Shown piece after piece: positions 53,751 to 62,781 of a stretch of 64,000 bases of DNA. Origin of the DNA: Lachnospiraceae bacterium (GTDB taxonomy: Bacteria; Bacillota; Clostridia; Lachnospirales; Lachnospiraceae); assembly GCA_017517305.1 (NCBI GenBank), contig JAFWZV010000009.1, positions 1 to 64,000 on the forward strand. Direction: 5' to 3'. The position numbers were made by a program, and so were the translations under genes. Each line of letters begins with the position of its first letter. Positions within the stretch are counted from its first letter, which is position 1. The notes under the pieces are model-generated. The model made no database searches, was not told where the DNA came from, and saw only the letters and a list, made by a program, of their open reading frames with translations.

Positions 53751-54425
53751 TTACCTCTTCACCGATATAGCCACTCCATCTCCCACAGAAAGTATAGCTG
53801 TATCTAGTCTGTCATCATGAGTAATAGTATATAGATACTCTCTCATTCTATCATGTATGGTTCTGTTTCTCTTATCTACCGTAAAATGAGATTCAAGCAC
53901 ATCACCATCCTGTAGCACATTATCCGATATTATAACTCCTCCTGATTTAACCACTCTCATAACATCCGGATAATAATTTACATATTGCCCCTTAGCCGCA
54001 TCTACAAAGGCAAAATCATAAGCTTCATCAGGCAAGGTTTTAAGCACCTCGTAAGCATCTCCCTGAAGCACATTTATAACCTGAGACTTGCCAAGTTTTT
54101 CAATATTTGCCCTGGCAATCTTTACTCTTTCCTCATCAAGCTCTATAGTTGTAATCTTGCCACCTTCACCCAGATATTTACTCATATAAACAGAAGAATA
54201 GCCTACTGCAGTTCCTATCTCCAAAAGCTGCATAGGCTTCTTCATAATAAGCTGAGTTTTAATAAGTTCTCTGGTCTCCTTACGCATCACAGGAACCTTG
54301 TCCTGTATTGCAGTAGCATAGATACGTCCCAGTTCACCCTCATCATCAGTAATATATGATTTGATAAAGGATGATATTCTTTCCAAGGATAATTTGTCTG
54401 TAGAAATTTTACTCACATCCTGCAA
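53751..54425 (-). CDS. trmR: O-methyltransferase, probable tRNA 5-hydroxyuridine methyltransferase TrmR
   Basis: A 224-residue class I SAM methyltransferase of the O-methyltransferase 3 family. The SAM motif is LLEIGTAVGYSSVYMSKYL near 70-88, motif II TTIELDEERVKIAR, and the metal-binding Asp/Asn are in DFAFVDAAKGQY and VIISDNVLQDG. It resembles Bacillus YrrM (TrmR), which forms 5-methoxyuridine at tRNA position 34. The pairing with MltG-like, RNase J and U32 genes fits. The start is TTG 54425, ten bases after GGAGG; a GTG four codons on is possible. Confidence 0.87.
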   Translation of the reverse strand: MQDVSKISTDKLSLERISSFIKSYITDDEGELGRIYATAIQDKVPVMRKETRELIKTQLIMKKPMQLLEIGTAVGYSSVYMSKYLGEGGKITTIELDEERVKIARANIEKLGKSQVINVLQGDAYEVLKTLPDEAYDFAFVDAAKGQYVNYYPDVMRVVKSGGVIISDNVLQDGDVLESHFTVDKRNRTIHDRMREYLYTITHDDRLDTAILSVGDGVAISVKR

Positions 54426-54430
54426 GACTC

Positions 54431-54928
54431 TTATTCCTCCTCATCTGTTTCCAAATCACATATTATCTCTAATATCTCATCATAATTCATAGATGCTGAA
54501 AGACCAAACTTTCCAGTCTTTATCTTATCTCCATACCCCTTAACCTTAACCTTAGCAAAGAACACATACTTGTCATCTATGATTTCTCCATCCTCTAAGG
54601 CCTGACCTATCTCTAAGATAGAAGAATCCGCCGGTATCTCCACTACAACATACTCTGTATCTCCAGGAGCCTTGCACACATTACCAAATACACTATAGGT
54701 AAAGTTAAATGCATAAGCAAAAACCTTTATTATGAAAAATACTATAAGTACATTGATAAGTAGGCTTCCTGTAAATCCAGCTGATCTCTTTAGCCCTTTT
54801 CTAATGTTATTAGGAGCCAAAATCTGCTCTATGGAGTTCTTGGATTTCTTCTTAGCTTTAGCCTTAGTTTTAGCTTTCACTTGTTCTTTATTTACTTGTT
54901 CTTCTTTATTCGCGTTATTATTACTCAT
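54431..54928 (-). CDS. MltG-like membrane protein without catalytic domain
   Basis: A 165-residue protein with a Lys-rich cytoplasmic tail (1-45), one membrane helix (about 53-75) and an extracellular domain resembling the LysM-like N-terminal part of MltG: VVVEIPADSSILEIGQALEDGEIIDDKYVFFAKVKVKGYGDKIKTGKFGLSASMNYDEIL. The YceG transglycosylase domain with the catalytic Glu is missing, and the gene ends with an acidic stretch. It occupies the place of mltG beside trmR, so it is probably a derived non-enzymatic homologue. It overlaps ylbF by 8 bases, consistent with translational coupling. Confidence 0.75.
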   Translation of the reverse strand: MSNNNANKEEQVNKEQVKAKTKAKAKKKSKNSIEQILAPNNIRKGLKRSAGFTGSLLINVLIVFFIIKVFAYAFNFTYSVFGNVCKAPGDTEYVVVEIPADSSILEIGQALEDGEIIDDKYVFFAKVKVKGYGDKIKTGKFGLSASMNYDEILEIICDLETDEEE

Positions 54929-55256
54929 CTAAATAATCAAACTCCAATCCTTCTGCAATAGAACAGTATACCTCCTGCATCATTTTGCAGATACGCTGTT
55001 CCGCCTTCAAAAACTCATGTACTAGAGAATTGTGCAATAGCTCGTCATAATCTCTAACTAAATTACATACTTCATCATAAGGATTCACTCCCTGTCTGTT
55101 CTGAAGCTCGTAATTTCTATTCCTAAATTCTCTAAGTCTGTTACATAAGTCCATATTATCATACAAAGCCTTTTTAGTGTCAATATATCTTTTGTATTCA
55201 ACTGTAGCTTTGATTTCTGCATTAAGTCGCTTACTCTCAGCAATTACTTCCTTCAT
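54921..55256 (-). CDS. YlbF/YmcA family regulator
   Basis: A 111-residue all-helical protein of the YlbF/DUF964 family. Signature elements are YKRYIDTKKALYDNMDLCNRLREFRNRNYELQ and the C-terminal AEQRICKMMQEVYCSIAEGLEFDYLDE. In Bacillus the YlbF-YmcA-YaaT complex affects RNase Y, sporulation and competence. It is next to RNase J, which fits an RNA-related context. The CICKMM/VYC region supplies Cys residues that could bind a metal or Fe-S cluster, as reported for the family. GAGG precedes the ATG. Confidence 0.85.
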   Translation of the reverse strand: MKEVIAESKRLNAEIKATVEYKRYIDTKKALYDNMDLCNRLREFRNRNYELQNRQGVNPYDEVCNLVRDYDELLHNSLVHEFLKAEQRICKMMQEVYCSIAEGLEFDYLDE

Positions 55257-55267
55257 AGCTTATCCTC

Positions 55268-56932
55268 TTATACTTCTGAAATAATAGGCAATATCATAGG
55301 ATTTCTCTTAGTCTTCTTCCATAAGAACTCCCCTAAGGAATCCCTTATAGTAGACTTAATCTTACCCCAGTCTGTTATTCCCTTATCCTGACAATATTCC
55401 AAGGAGGCCTGAACAACCTCTCTACACTCATCCATAAGAGTCTCTGACTCTCTAACATATACAAAGCCTCTAGATACTATGTCAGGGCCTGCCAATACCT
55501 GATTGCTTCCCTGTTCCAAAGTTACAACCACTATCAAAAGACCATTTTGTGATAAGTGCTGTCTGTCTCTAAGAACAATATTTCCTACATCACCTACACC
55601 AAGACCATCTACTAAGATTCCCTGAGCAACCACCTTGTCTGTAACCTCAAATGTATCCTCACCTATCTCAAGAACATCACCTGTAGATAATATCTTGACA
55701 TTTTCCTTCTTAACTCCCATCTCCACAGCAAGCTCTGCGTGTCTCTTAAGATGACGATATTCACCGTGAACAGGTATTGCATACTTAGGCTTAGTAAGAG
55801 CATACATAAGCTTAAGCTCCTCCTGGCAAGCATGCCCCGACACATGTGTATCCTGGAATATTACATGTGCGCCCTTCATCTCAAGCTCGTTAATAACCTT
55901 AAATACAGCCTTCTCATTACCTGGAATAGGGTTTGATGAGAATATTACTACATCCCCAGGTTTAATAGTTATCTTGTTATGAATCGATGCCGCAATTCTA
56001 GATAATGCAGCCATATTTTCTCCCTGACTTCCTGTAGTTATAAGCACTATCTGTTCATCAGGATAATTCTTTATCTGGTCTATCTCTATAAGCGTGTTGT
56101 CAGGAATACTAATGTATCCAAGCTCAGTAGCAGTCTTGATAATATTCACCATACTTCTACCTTCAACCACTACCTTACGCCCATACTTATATGCAGAATT
56201 AATAATCTGCTGTACTCTATCCACATTTGATGCAAATGTAGCTATTATTATTCTATGCTCTCTATTATCTGCAAACAAATTATCAAAGGTCTTACCAACA
56301 GTCTTCTCTGACTGAGTATAGCCTGGTCTTTCCGCATTAGTAGAGTCCGCCATAAGAGCTAAAACTCCCTTCTTACCAAGCTCTCCAAATCTAGGTAAAT
56401 CTATAGCTTCACCAAACACAGGAGTAAAATCAACCTTGAAATCTCCAGTATGAATTATAATACCCTGTGGTGTGTATATAGCCAACGCTGCTGCATCTAC
56501 TATGGAGTGATTTGTTCTAATAAACTCTATTCTAAGGCAGCCCAAATTAATTATCTGACCATGACTAACAACCTTTCGTTTAACATTGTTAAGATTGTTA
56601 TGTTCCTTTAGCTTATTCTCTATAAGACCCATAGTTAGCTTTGTACAATATATAGGCATGTTTATCTCATTCTCAATGTATGGAATAGCACCTATATGAT
56701 CCTCATGTCCATGAGTTACAACTAAACCTTTAACCTTATCAGCATTATCCTTAAGGTATGTTACGTCTGGTATAACCAAATCTATACCTAACATCTCATC
56801 TTCTGGAAACGCCAAACCACAATCTATAACAATTATGGTATCATCATATTCTATAGCAGTTATATTCATTCCTATCTGTTCAAGTCCGCCTAAAGGAATT
56901 ATCTTAACTGACTTCTTATCATTACTCTTCAA
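55268..56932 (-). CDS. rnj: Ribonuclease J
   Basis: A 554-residue beta-CASP metallo-beta-lactamase nuclease with 5'-3' exonuclease and endonuclease activity in mRNA decay and rRNA maturation. The zinc motif THGHEDHIGA is near 71-80, the motif THSIVDAAAL-like segment at about 140, HTGDFK near 163, the beta-CASP motif VPVHGEYRH near 385-395, and the C-terminal dimerisation domain is present. The start is TTG 56932 with GGAGG eight bases upstream. RNase J1 and J2 cannot be told apart here. Confidence 0.93.
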   Translation of the reverse strand: MKSNDKKSVKIIPLGGLEQIGMNITAIEYDDTIIVIDCGLAFPEDEMLGIDLVIPDVTYLKDNADKVKGLVVTHGHEDHIGAIPYIENEINMPIYCTKLTMGLIENKLKEHNNLNNVKRKVVSHGQIINLGCLRIEFIRTNHSIVDAAALAIYTPQGIIIHTGDFKVDFTPVFGEAIDLPRFGELGKKGVLALMADSTNAERPGYTQSEKTVGKTFDNLFADNREHRIIIATFASNVDRVQQIINSAYKYGRKVVVEGRSMVNIIKTATELGYISIPDNTLIEIDQIKNYPDEQIVLITTGSQGENMAALSRIAASIHNKITIKPGDVVIFSSNPIPGNEKAVFKVINELEMKGAHVIFQDTHVSGHACQEELKLMYALTKPKYAIPVHGEYRHLKRHAELAVEMGVKKENVKILSTGDVLEIGEDTFEVTDKVVAQGILVDGLGVGDVGNIVLRDRQHLSQNGLLIVVVTLEQGSNQVLAGPDIVSRGFVYVRESETLMDECREVVQASLEYCQDKGITDWGKIKSTIRDSLGEFLWKKTKRNPMILPIISEV

Positions 56933-56934
56933 AA

Positions 56935-57213
56935 CTAAACCTCCAAATCAAAATCGTCTACTAATTCATTGAATATAGAAATTAGGGACTTTAACTCCTC
57001 ATCATTTTCAATAATATCATAGGATACATACTCATCATCCTCTGAGCCTGTCTCCTTAAGTATAAGGAAATCTGCTTCCTCTCCATCAATATCATCTGTC
57101 ACTAAAATATAATTCACTCCGCCAAGCATAGTCTGCTCTATAACGAAGAATTCTATCTCCCCATCCTCTGTATCAAACACTATCTTCTCATAGCTATTCT
57201 CCATATTATCCAT
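56935..57213 (-). CDS. DUF1292 domain protein
   Basis: About 92 residues. The DUF1292 pattern EDGEIEFFVIEQTMLGGVNYILVTDD...ADFLILKE is present, with a strongly acidic overall composition. Homologues (YrzB) lie beside ruvX in Firmicutes, as here. Function is unknown. The start is ATG 57213 with GGAGG eight bases upstream; an earlier in-frame ATG at 57228 overlaps that ribosome site. Confidence 0.85.
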   Translation of the reverse strand: MDNMENSYEKIVFDTEDGEIEFFVIEQTMLGGVNYILVTDDIDGEEADFLILKETGSEDDEYVSYDIIENDEELKSLISIFNELVDDFDLEV

Positions 57214-57289
57214 ATTCTTATCCTCCATAAAATCTATAATACATCAATCCTTTGTACCTTACCCCAACGTAGCTTGGATTGTTCTTAAT

Positions 57290-57724
57290 CTAACTATTCT
57301 TCTTATTGTATTCCATATCAAGATAATTCTGCAGTATTATGGCAGCTGCCATCTTATCAATATGTTCCTTTCTTGCACTTACAGCAACACCAGTATCCTC
57401 TAGTATTCTGTTAGCCTCAACTGTGGTAAGTCTCTCATCTACAAGCACTACAGGAAGTCCTGTTCTTCTCTCTAAGGCTTCTTTAAATTCCTTAGTAGCC
57501 TCAACTCTTTCTCCCTCTGTATTATTCATATTCTTAGGGTACCCCAAAACAATAAGCTCCACCTGTTGCTCCATAATAATTTGCTCTATAGCAGCATAGG
57601 TCTGTCTAAGCTTATTAGCCTGTTTTCTCTCAATTGTAGTTAAGGGTTGAGCTATAAGCTTCATCTCATCACTTATAGCAACCCCAACTGTTTTTGTTCC
57701 GTAGTCAAGTCCTATTACTCTCAA
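57290..57724 (-). CDS. ruvX: RuvX/YqgF Holliday junction resolvase-like nuclease
   Basis: A 144-residue RNase H-fold protein, thought to act in pre-16S rRNA processing and/or branched DNA. Catalytic Asp is in [17 protein letters not shown], Glu in [19 protein letters not shown] and final Asp in [13 protein letters not shown]. The start is TTG 57724 with GAGGG eight bases upstream; the upstream in-frame start at 57763 gives an unusual tail. IreB-RuvX-DUF1292 is a conserved Firmicutes trio. Confidence 0.92.
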   Translation of the reverse strand: MRVIGLDYGTKTVGVAISDEMKLIAQPLTTIERKQANKLRQTYAAIEQIIMEQQVELIVLGYPKNMNNTEGERVEATKEFKEALERRTGLPVVLVDERLTTVEANRILEDTGVAVSARKEHIDKMAAAIILQNYLDMEYNKKNS

Positions 57725-57846
57725 ATAATTTGCCCTCTTCACACTAATTAAGGATATAACCAAACAAAAGACCTTCCATGTGATTACTTCCGTATGATTA
57801 TATCCGTAATTATGTGCTTTAATATATCCTCTGATTGATATGTTAG

Positions 57847-58104
57847 TTATTTTAATCTTGTCTCGATATAGTTTTCTAGAAGAACCTCTATAATCTCATC
57901 TCTCTCAGCCTTCATAATAAGACTTCTTGCGTTCTTATAGCTGGTGATATAAGTTGGATCTCCGCTCATAACATATCCCACTATCTGACTTACAGGGTTA
58001 TAACCCTTCTCAGAAAGTGCACCATACACCTGAGCTAATATCTCCGTAACTTCTATAGTTGATTCTCTAATTATTCCTATATCCTGCGTATTTTGATTAG
58101 TCAT
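57847..58104 (-). CDS. ireB: IreB family regulatory phosphoprotein
   Basis: An 85-residue helical protein of the IreB (UPF0297) family. Signature segments are [42 protein letters not shown] and [13 protein letters not shown]. In Enterococcus IreB is phosphorylated by the IreK kinase at N-terminal Thr residues and affects cephalosporin resistance; Thr residues are present here in TNQNTQD. The start is ATG 58104 with AAGGA nine bases upstream; an ATG at 58125 has no ribosome site. Confidence 0.9.
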   Translation of the reverse strand: MTNQNTQDIGIIRESTIEVTEILAQVYGALSEKGYNPVSQIVGYVMSGDPTYITSYKNARSLIMKAERDEIIEVLLENYIETRLK

Positions 58105-58133
58105 TTCATCACGTCCTTTAAACATATAGGACT

Positions 58134-58162
58134 ATTTTAATATATTTGTATTAAAATATCAA
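58134..58162 (-). promoter_or_regulatory. Sigma-A promoter for ireB-ruvX-DUF1292
   Basis: On the minus strand TTGATA (58162-58157) and TAAAAT (58139-58134) are spaced by 17 bp, just behind the polC stop codon and about 30 bases before the ireB start. Confidence 0.65.
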
Positions 58163-58166
58163 CTCT

Positions 58167-61100
58167 TTAATTAAGCAAACTAAAGAAATCGTACTGATTT
58201 GTCTCAGGAAGTCCTGCCAACAATCCCAATGCCTCCATATCATCAAGTATTGTCTTAGATACCTTTCCTCTAATTCTAATGTCTTCCTTAGACATAAACT
58301 CTCCCTGGGCAGCTGCTTCCTGAAGAGTTTCTGCAGCCTTTGCACCCATGCCAGGCAAAGAGTCAAAGCTTGGCATTATCTTACCATCTATAATCTGGAA
58401 TCTATGGGCATCAGCCTTATACAAGTCTATAGGCAAAAATTCAAAGCCTCTTGCATACATTTCCTGTACTATCTTCATATCTCTTATAGTATCCTTAATT
58501 GTAGCTGTCTGCTTCTCCTTAGGTGTCTTCTGTAGCTCTGCCAACTCCGTCTCTAAGGCTTCCTTGCCCTGACACATAAGCTTATAATCAAAGGCTGATG
58601 CTCTTATACTGAAGAATGCAGTATAATAAGCCAATGGATAATTAACCTTGTAGTATGCAACTCTCCAGCCCATCATAACATAAGCTGCGGCATGGGCCTT
58701 AGGGAACATGTACTGAATCTTCTTACAGGACCAAATGTACCAATCAGGCACTCCATGGGCCAACATCTCCTCTTCCCATTCAGGTTTAAGACCCTTACCC
58801 TTACGAACGCTCTCCATAATGGTAAAAGCAAGACCTGACTCCAGTCCCATATTTATAAGATAAATCATAATATCATCTCTAGTACAAATAGCAGTACCTA
58901 GCTTACACTTACCCTCCTGAATAAGAGTCTGTGCATTGCCAAGCCACACATCAGTACCATGTGACAATCCTGCTATACGAACCAAATCGGAGAAATTCTC
59001 TGGATTGGCATCTATAAGCATCTGCATAGCAAATTCTGTACCAAACTCAGGAACTCCAAGTGAGCCTAACTTTGTTCCACCTATATCTTCAGGAGTTATA
59101 CCAAGTGCCTCTGTGTTATGGAACAAACTCATAACCTGCTTATCATCTAAAGGTATGGTCTTAGCATCAACGCCAGTCAAATCCTCCAATCTCTTAATCA
59201 TGGTAGGATCATCGTGTCCTAGAATATCAAGCTTAAGCAAATTGTGATCTATGGAGTGATACTCAAAATGCGTAGTAATAATATCAGTACTCATATCATT
59301 AGCAGGCTTTTGAATAGGTGTAAATGAATATATCTCTTCATGCTTAGGAAGCACTATCATACCACCAGGATGCTGTCCTGTAGTTCTCTTAACACCTGTA
59401 CAGCCAGCCGCAATTCTCTCCATCTCACAACGTCGCTTAGTGCTTTCAAGTCCCTTATCCTTAAAGTAGTTATATACGTAGCCAAACGCTGTCTTCTCAG
59501 CCATTGTACCTATGGTACCTGCTCTAAAGGCTTTGCCCTTACCGAACAACTCCTCAGTATAGGCATGGGCGTTAGCCTGATATTCACCAGAGAAATTAAG
59601 ATCTATATCCGGTTCCTTATCACCCTTAAATCCCAAGAAGGTTTCAAATGGTATATCATGGCCTTCCTTAATAAGCTTATGGCCACAGTGTGGACATTCT
59701 CTATCTGGCATATCACAGCCTGACTGTCCCTGCATCTGATATGGTTTTACATGCTCAGAATCAAAGTCTGTAAAGTAGCACTCAGGACAAATATAGTGAG
59801 CAGGCAACGGATTAACCTCTGTTATACCTGCCATAGTAGCGACAAAGGAGGAACCAACAGAGCCTCTTGATCCCACCAAATATCCATCATCATTAGATCT
59901 CCACACCAGCTTTTGTGCAATTATGTACATAACCGCAAATCCATTAGTAATAATGGAGTTAAGCTCCTTATCAAGTCTCTTAACTACTATCTCAGGTAGG
60001 TCAGGACCATATATCTGGTGGGCCTTATCATAGCATATGTTAGTAAGTGTTTCGTCTGAGTTCTCAATAATAGGAGGTTGCTTGTCAGGTCTCACAGGCG
60101 ATATCTTCTCTATCATATCTGCTATAAGATTAGTATTAGTAATTACTACTTCTTTTGCCTCATCGCTTCCAAGATACTGGAATTCCTCAAGCATCTCCTC
60201 TGTAGTTCTAAAATATAAAGGTGGCTGGTTATCAGCATCATCAAAGCCTTTACCTGCCATTATAATTCTACGATATATCTCATCCTCAGGATCTAAGAAA
60301 TGAACATCACAGGTTGCTACAACAGGCTTGTTAAACTGTTTTCCAAGATCATATATCTTTTTATTAACCCTCTGAATATCCTCCACCGACTCTACAGGAA
60401 CACTTTCCTTATCAATCATAAAAAGGTTATTACCTACAGGCTGAATCTCATAATAGTCATAGAAATTGCATAATCTAGTAATTTCATCCTCTCCACTTCC
60501 ATACAAAACTGCATTATAAAGCTCTCCCGCCTCACAGGCAGAACCTATAATAAGTCCCTCACGGTACTTATTGATAAGGCTTTTAGGAATACGAGGTCTT
60601 CTATTAAAGTAATTTATATGAGACTCTGATATAAGTCTATAGAGATTAACTCTACCTATCTCATTCTTAACAAGTATTATTCCATGATAGGTTTTGGCCT
60701 TCTTAACAGTCTCAGGAGAAGCAGAGCCCATAACATTTAATTCAGCAATAGTAGTTATTCCTCTCTCCTTGATCATATCAAGCATCTTAAGGAATATCTG
60801 GGCTGTAGCATCTGCGTCATCACAAGCCCTATGATGATTTTCTAGAGAAACATTAAACTGCTTACAGAGCCTGTCTAAGGTGTATTTTCCAAGTTCAGGA
60901 ACTAAAACATGAGACAAGCTTAATGTATCTACTATTGTATAGTCAAAACAAAGACCTTGACGCTTAGCAAATTCCTTAACAAAGCTTGTGTCAAAGCTTG
61001 CATTATGAGCTACCAATACCGCATCTCCCACATACTCTAAAAACTCTGGTAGCACTTGCTCTATGGTAGGAGCTTCAAGGACCATTGAGTCATTGATAGA

Positions 61101-62780
61101 AGTGAGCTTAGTAATGGTATAAGGTATTGGAACCTCTGGGTTAACAAACTTAGAAAATGTATCTACAATCTTTCCATCTCTAATTTTAACTGCGCCTATC
61201 TCTATTATCTTATTAAACTTAGGGCTAAGTCCTGTAGTTTCTATATCGAACACCACATACTCTGAATCTATAGACTGTCCCTTATCATTCTGAATCAAAT
61301 CCTTTAAATCATCTACAAAGTATCCCTCTACTCCGTACAAAATCTTGAAATCCTCATCAGGCTTCACACAGTGATTGGCTATAGGAAAGGCCTGTACATT
61401 ACCATGATCTGTTATGGCTACTGCCTTATGTCCCCACTCCTTTGCGCGCTTAATTACCTTGCCTATATCAACTACACTATCCATCTCACTCATAACTGTA
61501 TGAAGATGAAGCTCTACTCTCTTCTCTATAGCATTGTCCATACGTGTTTCTCTAAAATCATTAATAGGCTTAATTCCAGATATAAAAGAAAGTGTCAATT
61601 CTCCTGCGTAGGAATCATAATTAGGAACACCATTTACAATATAGAATTTTCCTTTCTTAATGTCCTCAAGAATCGGTTCTCTATCCTCCTCTGGAACAAA
61701 CAGCTTAAATGCTATAGTATCTGTAAAGTCTGTTATAGTAGCTGATATAATGTATTTGCCGTTTTTCAGCTGACGATCCTCAACATTAAGAATCTGTCCT
61801 CTAATACATACAGGTCCACCCTCTGTAACATCGCAAATATTTATTATATTTCCTTCTACATTATTACCAAATATAACATCAGGGTCCGTAGCCTTAGCAA
61901 ACTTACCTTTGCCCTTAAAGCCACCCTCCTTCTTGACAGTGGTCTTTGTTGTTTTTGCCTCCTCTGATGCTTTTGTTATCTGAGTTTTTGTTGCCTGTGC
62001 TTTAACCTCTACTTTCTTAGCCTCTGTTGTAGCATCCTTGGCTGGTTCTTCACTTGTCTGTTGCTTTGCGTCAAGCTTATCAGAACTAATTTCTTTAACA
62101 CTGTCCTTGGTGCTAGTTTCCACATCATTTGTGTCAGCACTATTAGCCTTAGACTTATCTTCAGCCTTATCAGCATCAGCCTTCTTCTCTTCTTGAATCT
62201 GGGCATTGCGCTTCTCTATGCTAAGCAACTCCTGTCTAAGCTTTATCTCATTAGCTAATCTGTGCTGTGTTTTCTTATCATCTGAATACTCAAAATCCAC
62301 AGTCACCTTCATGCCAAACTTTGATTCATATAAATATGTCAAAAAGCTTGCCATCCTCTTAGAATGCTCCCTAGCAATAGCGGTATCCTCTACCAGTATA
62401 GTAAGCATATCATCACGAATAATCCACTCTCCACGCTTTAAAATTCTATAATCCACATGGCTTGTGTGTTTTATCTCCAATAACAGGCTATCCATATACA
62501 TGTCCGTAAGACTGGCAAGGGTATACTGGCTGGATAAAACGAAGGTTTCTCTTATAGTACAGGTAACCTCAGAATTAGGAAAAAGAGTCTCAACCATAAT
62601 CTCCTCTGCCTTATCTAAGTCCTCTCTTGGGATAAGATTAGAGCTTTGAATAAACACCTCCAGCTCATCATCTTCCCCTTCAGTCATAACAACACCTGTT
62701 ACAACAGCTTGTCCGATTAAATCATTAAGTCTTCCTAGATTTACATCTGGGAAGACCTCTCTAAATAGTTTGTTAGCCAA
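58167..62780 (-). CDS. polC: DNA polymerase III PolC-type alpha subunit
   Basis: Main replicative polymerase of low-GC Gram-positives. Domain order: N-terminal domain (about 1-190); a Lys/Glu/Thr-rich low-complexity stretch (about 195-300); OB-fold (about 310-410); PHP domain from VELHLHTVMSEMD (about 420), split by the proofreading exonuclease YVVFDIETTGLSPKFNKIIEIGA (about 510-680); then the polymerase core with GSRGSVGSSFVATM, a Cys4 zinc site (CPECY...CPHCG) and PDIDLNFSGEYQ (about 1060). At 1537 residues it is about 100 longer than Bacillus PolC, mainly through the charged stretch. The start is TTG 62780 after GGAGGG. It lies 1 base after the ispG stop. Confidence 0.95.
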   Translation of the reverse strand: MANKLFREVFPDVNLGRLNDLIGQAVVTGVVMTEGEDDELEVFIQSSNLIPREDLDKAEEIMVETLFPNSEVTCTIRETFVLSSQYTLASLTDMYMDSLLLEIKHTSHVDYRILKRGEWIIRDDMLTILVEDTAIAREHSKRMASFLTYLYESKFGMKVTVDFEYSDDKKTQHRLANEIKLRQELLSIEKRNAQIQEEKKADADKAEDKSKANSADTNDVETSTKDSVKEISSDKLDAKQQTSEEPAKDATTEAKKVEVKAQATKTQITKASEEAKTTKTTVKKEGGFKGKGKFAKATDPDVIFGNNVEGNIINICDVTEGGPVCIRGQILNVEDRQLKNGKYIISATITDFTDTIAFKLFVPEEDREPILEDIKKGKFYIVNGVPNYDSYAGELTLSFISGIKPINDFRETRMDNAIEKRVELHLHTVMSEMDSVVDIGKVIKRAKEWGHKAVAITDHGNVQAFPIANHCVKPDEDFKILYGVEGYFVDDLKDLIQNDKGQSIDSEYVVFDIETTGLSPKFNKIIEIGAVKIRDGKIVDTFSKFVNPEVPIPYTITKLTSINDSMVLEAPTIEQVLPEFLEYVGDAVLVAHNASFDTSFVKEFAKRQGLCFDYTIVDTLSLSHVLVPELGKYTLDRLCKQFNVSLENHHRACDDADATAQIFLKMLDMIKERGITTIAELNVMGSASPETVKKAKTYHGIILVKNEIGRVNLYRLISESHINYFNRRPRIPKSLINKYREGLIIGSACEAGELYNAVLYGSGEDEITRLCNFYDYYEIQPVGNNLFMIDKESVPVESVEDIQRVNKKIYDLGKQFNKPVVATCDVHFLDPEDEIYRRIIMAGKGFDDADNQPPLYFRTTEEMLEEFQYLGSDEAKEVVITNTNLIADMIEKISPVRPDKQPPIIENSDETLTNICYDKAHQIYGPDLPEIVVKRLDKELNSIITNGFAVMYIIAQKLVWRSNDDGYLVGSRGSVGSSFVATMAGITEVNPLPAHYICPECYFTDFDSEHVKPYQMQGQSGCDMPDRECPHCGHKLIKEGHDIPFETFLGFKGDKEPDIDLNFSGEYQANAHAYTEELFGKGKAFRAGTIGTMAEKTAFGYVYNYFKDKGLESTKRRCEMERIAAGCTGVKRTTGQHPGGMIVLPKHEEIYSFTPIQKPANDMSTDIITTHFEYHSIDHNLLKLDILGHDDPTMIKRLEDLTGVDAKTIPLDDKQVMSLFHNTEALGITPEDIGGTKLGSLGVPEFGTEFAMQMLIDANPENFSDLVRIAGLSHGTDVWLGNAQTLIQEGKCKLGTAICTRDDIMIYLINMGLESGLAFTIMESVRKGKGLKPEWEEEMLAHGVPDWYIWSCKKIQYMFPKAHAAAYVMMGWRVAYYKVNYPLAYYTAFFSIRASAFDYKLMCQGKEALETELAELQKTPKEKQTATIKDTIRDMKIVQEMYARGFEFLPIDLYKADAHRFQIIDGKIMPSFDSLPGMGAKAAETLQEAAAQGEFMSKEDIRIRGKVSKTILDDMEALGLLAGLPETNQYDFFSLLN

Positions 62781-62781
62781 A

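Noticed and set aside
54431..54928. Short MltG-like gene as a plain pseudogene
   Set aside because: The frame is intact, ends in a clean stop and overlaps ylbF in a coupled manner; no remnant of the catalytic domain follows it.
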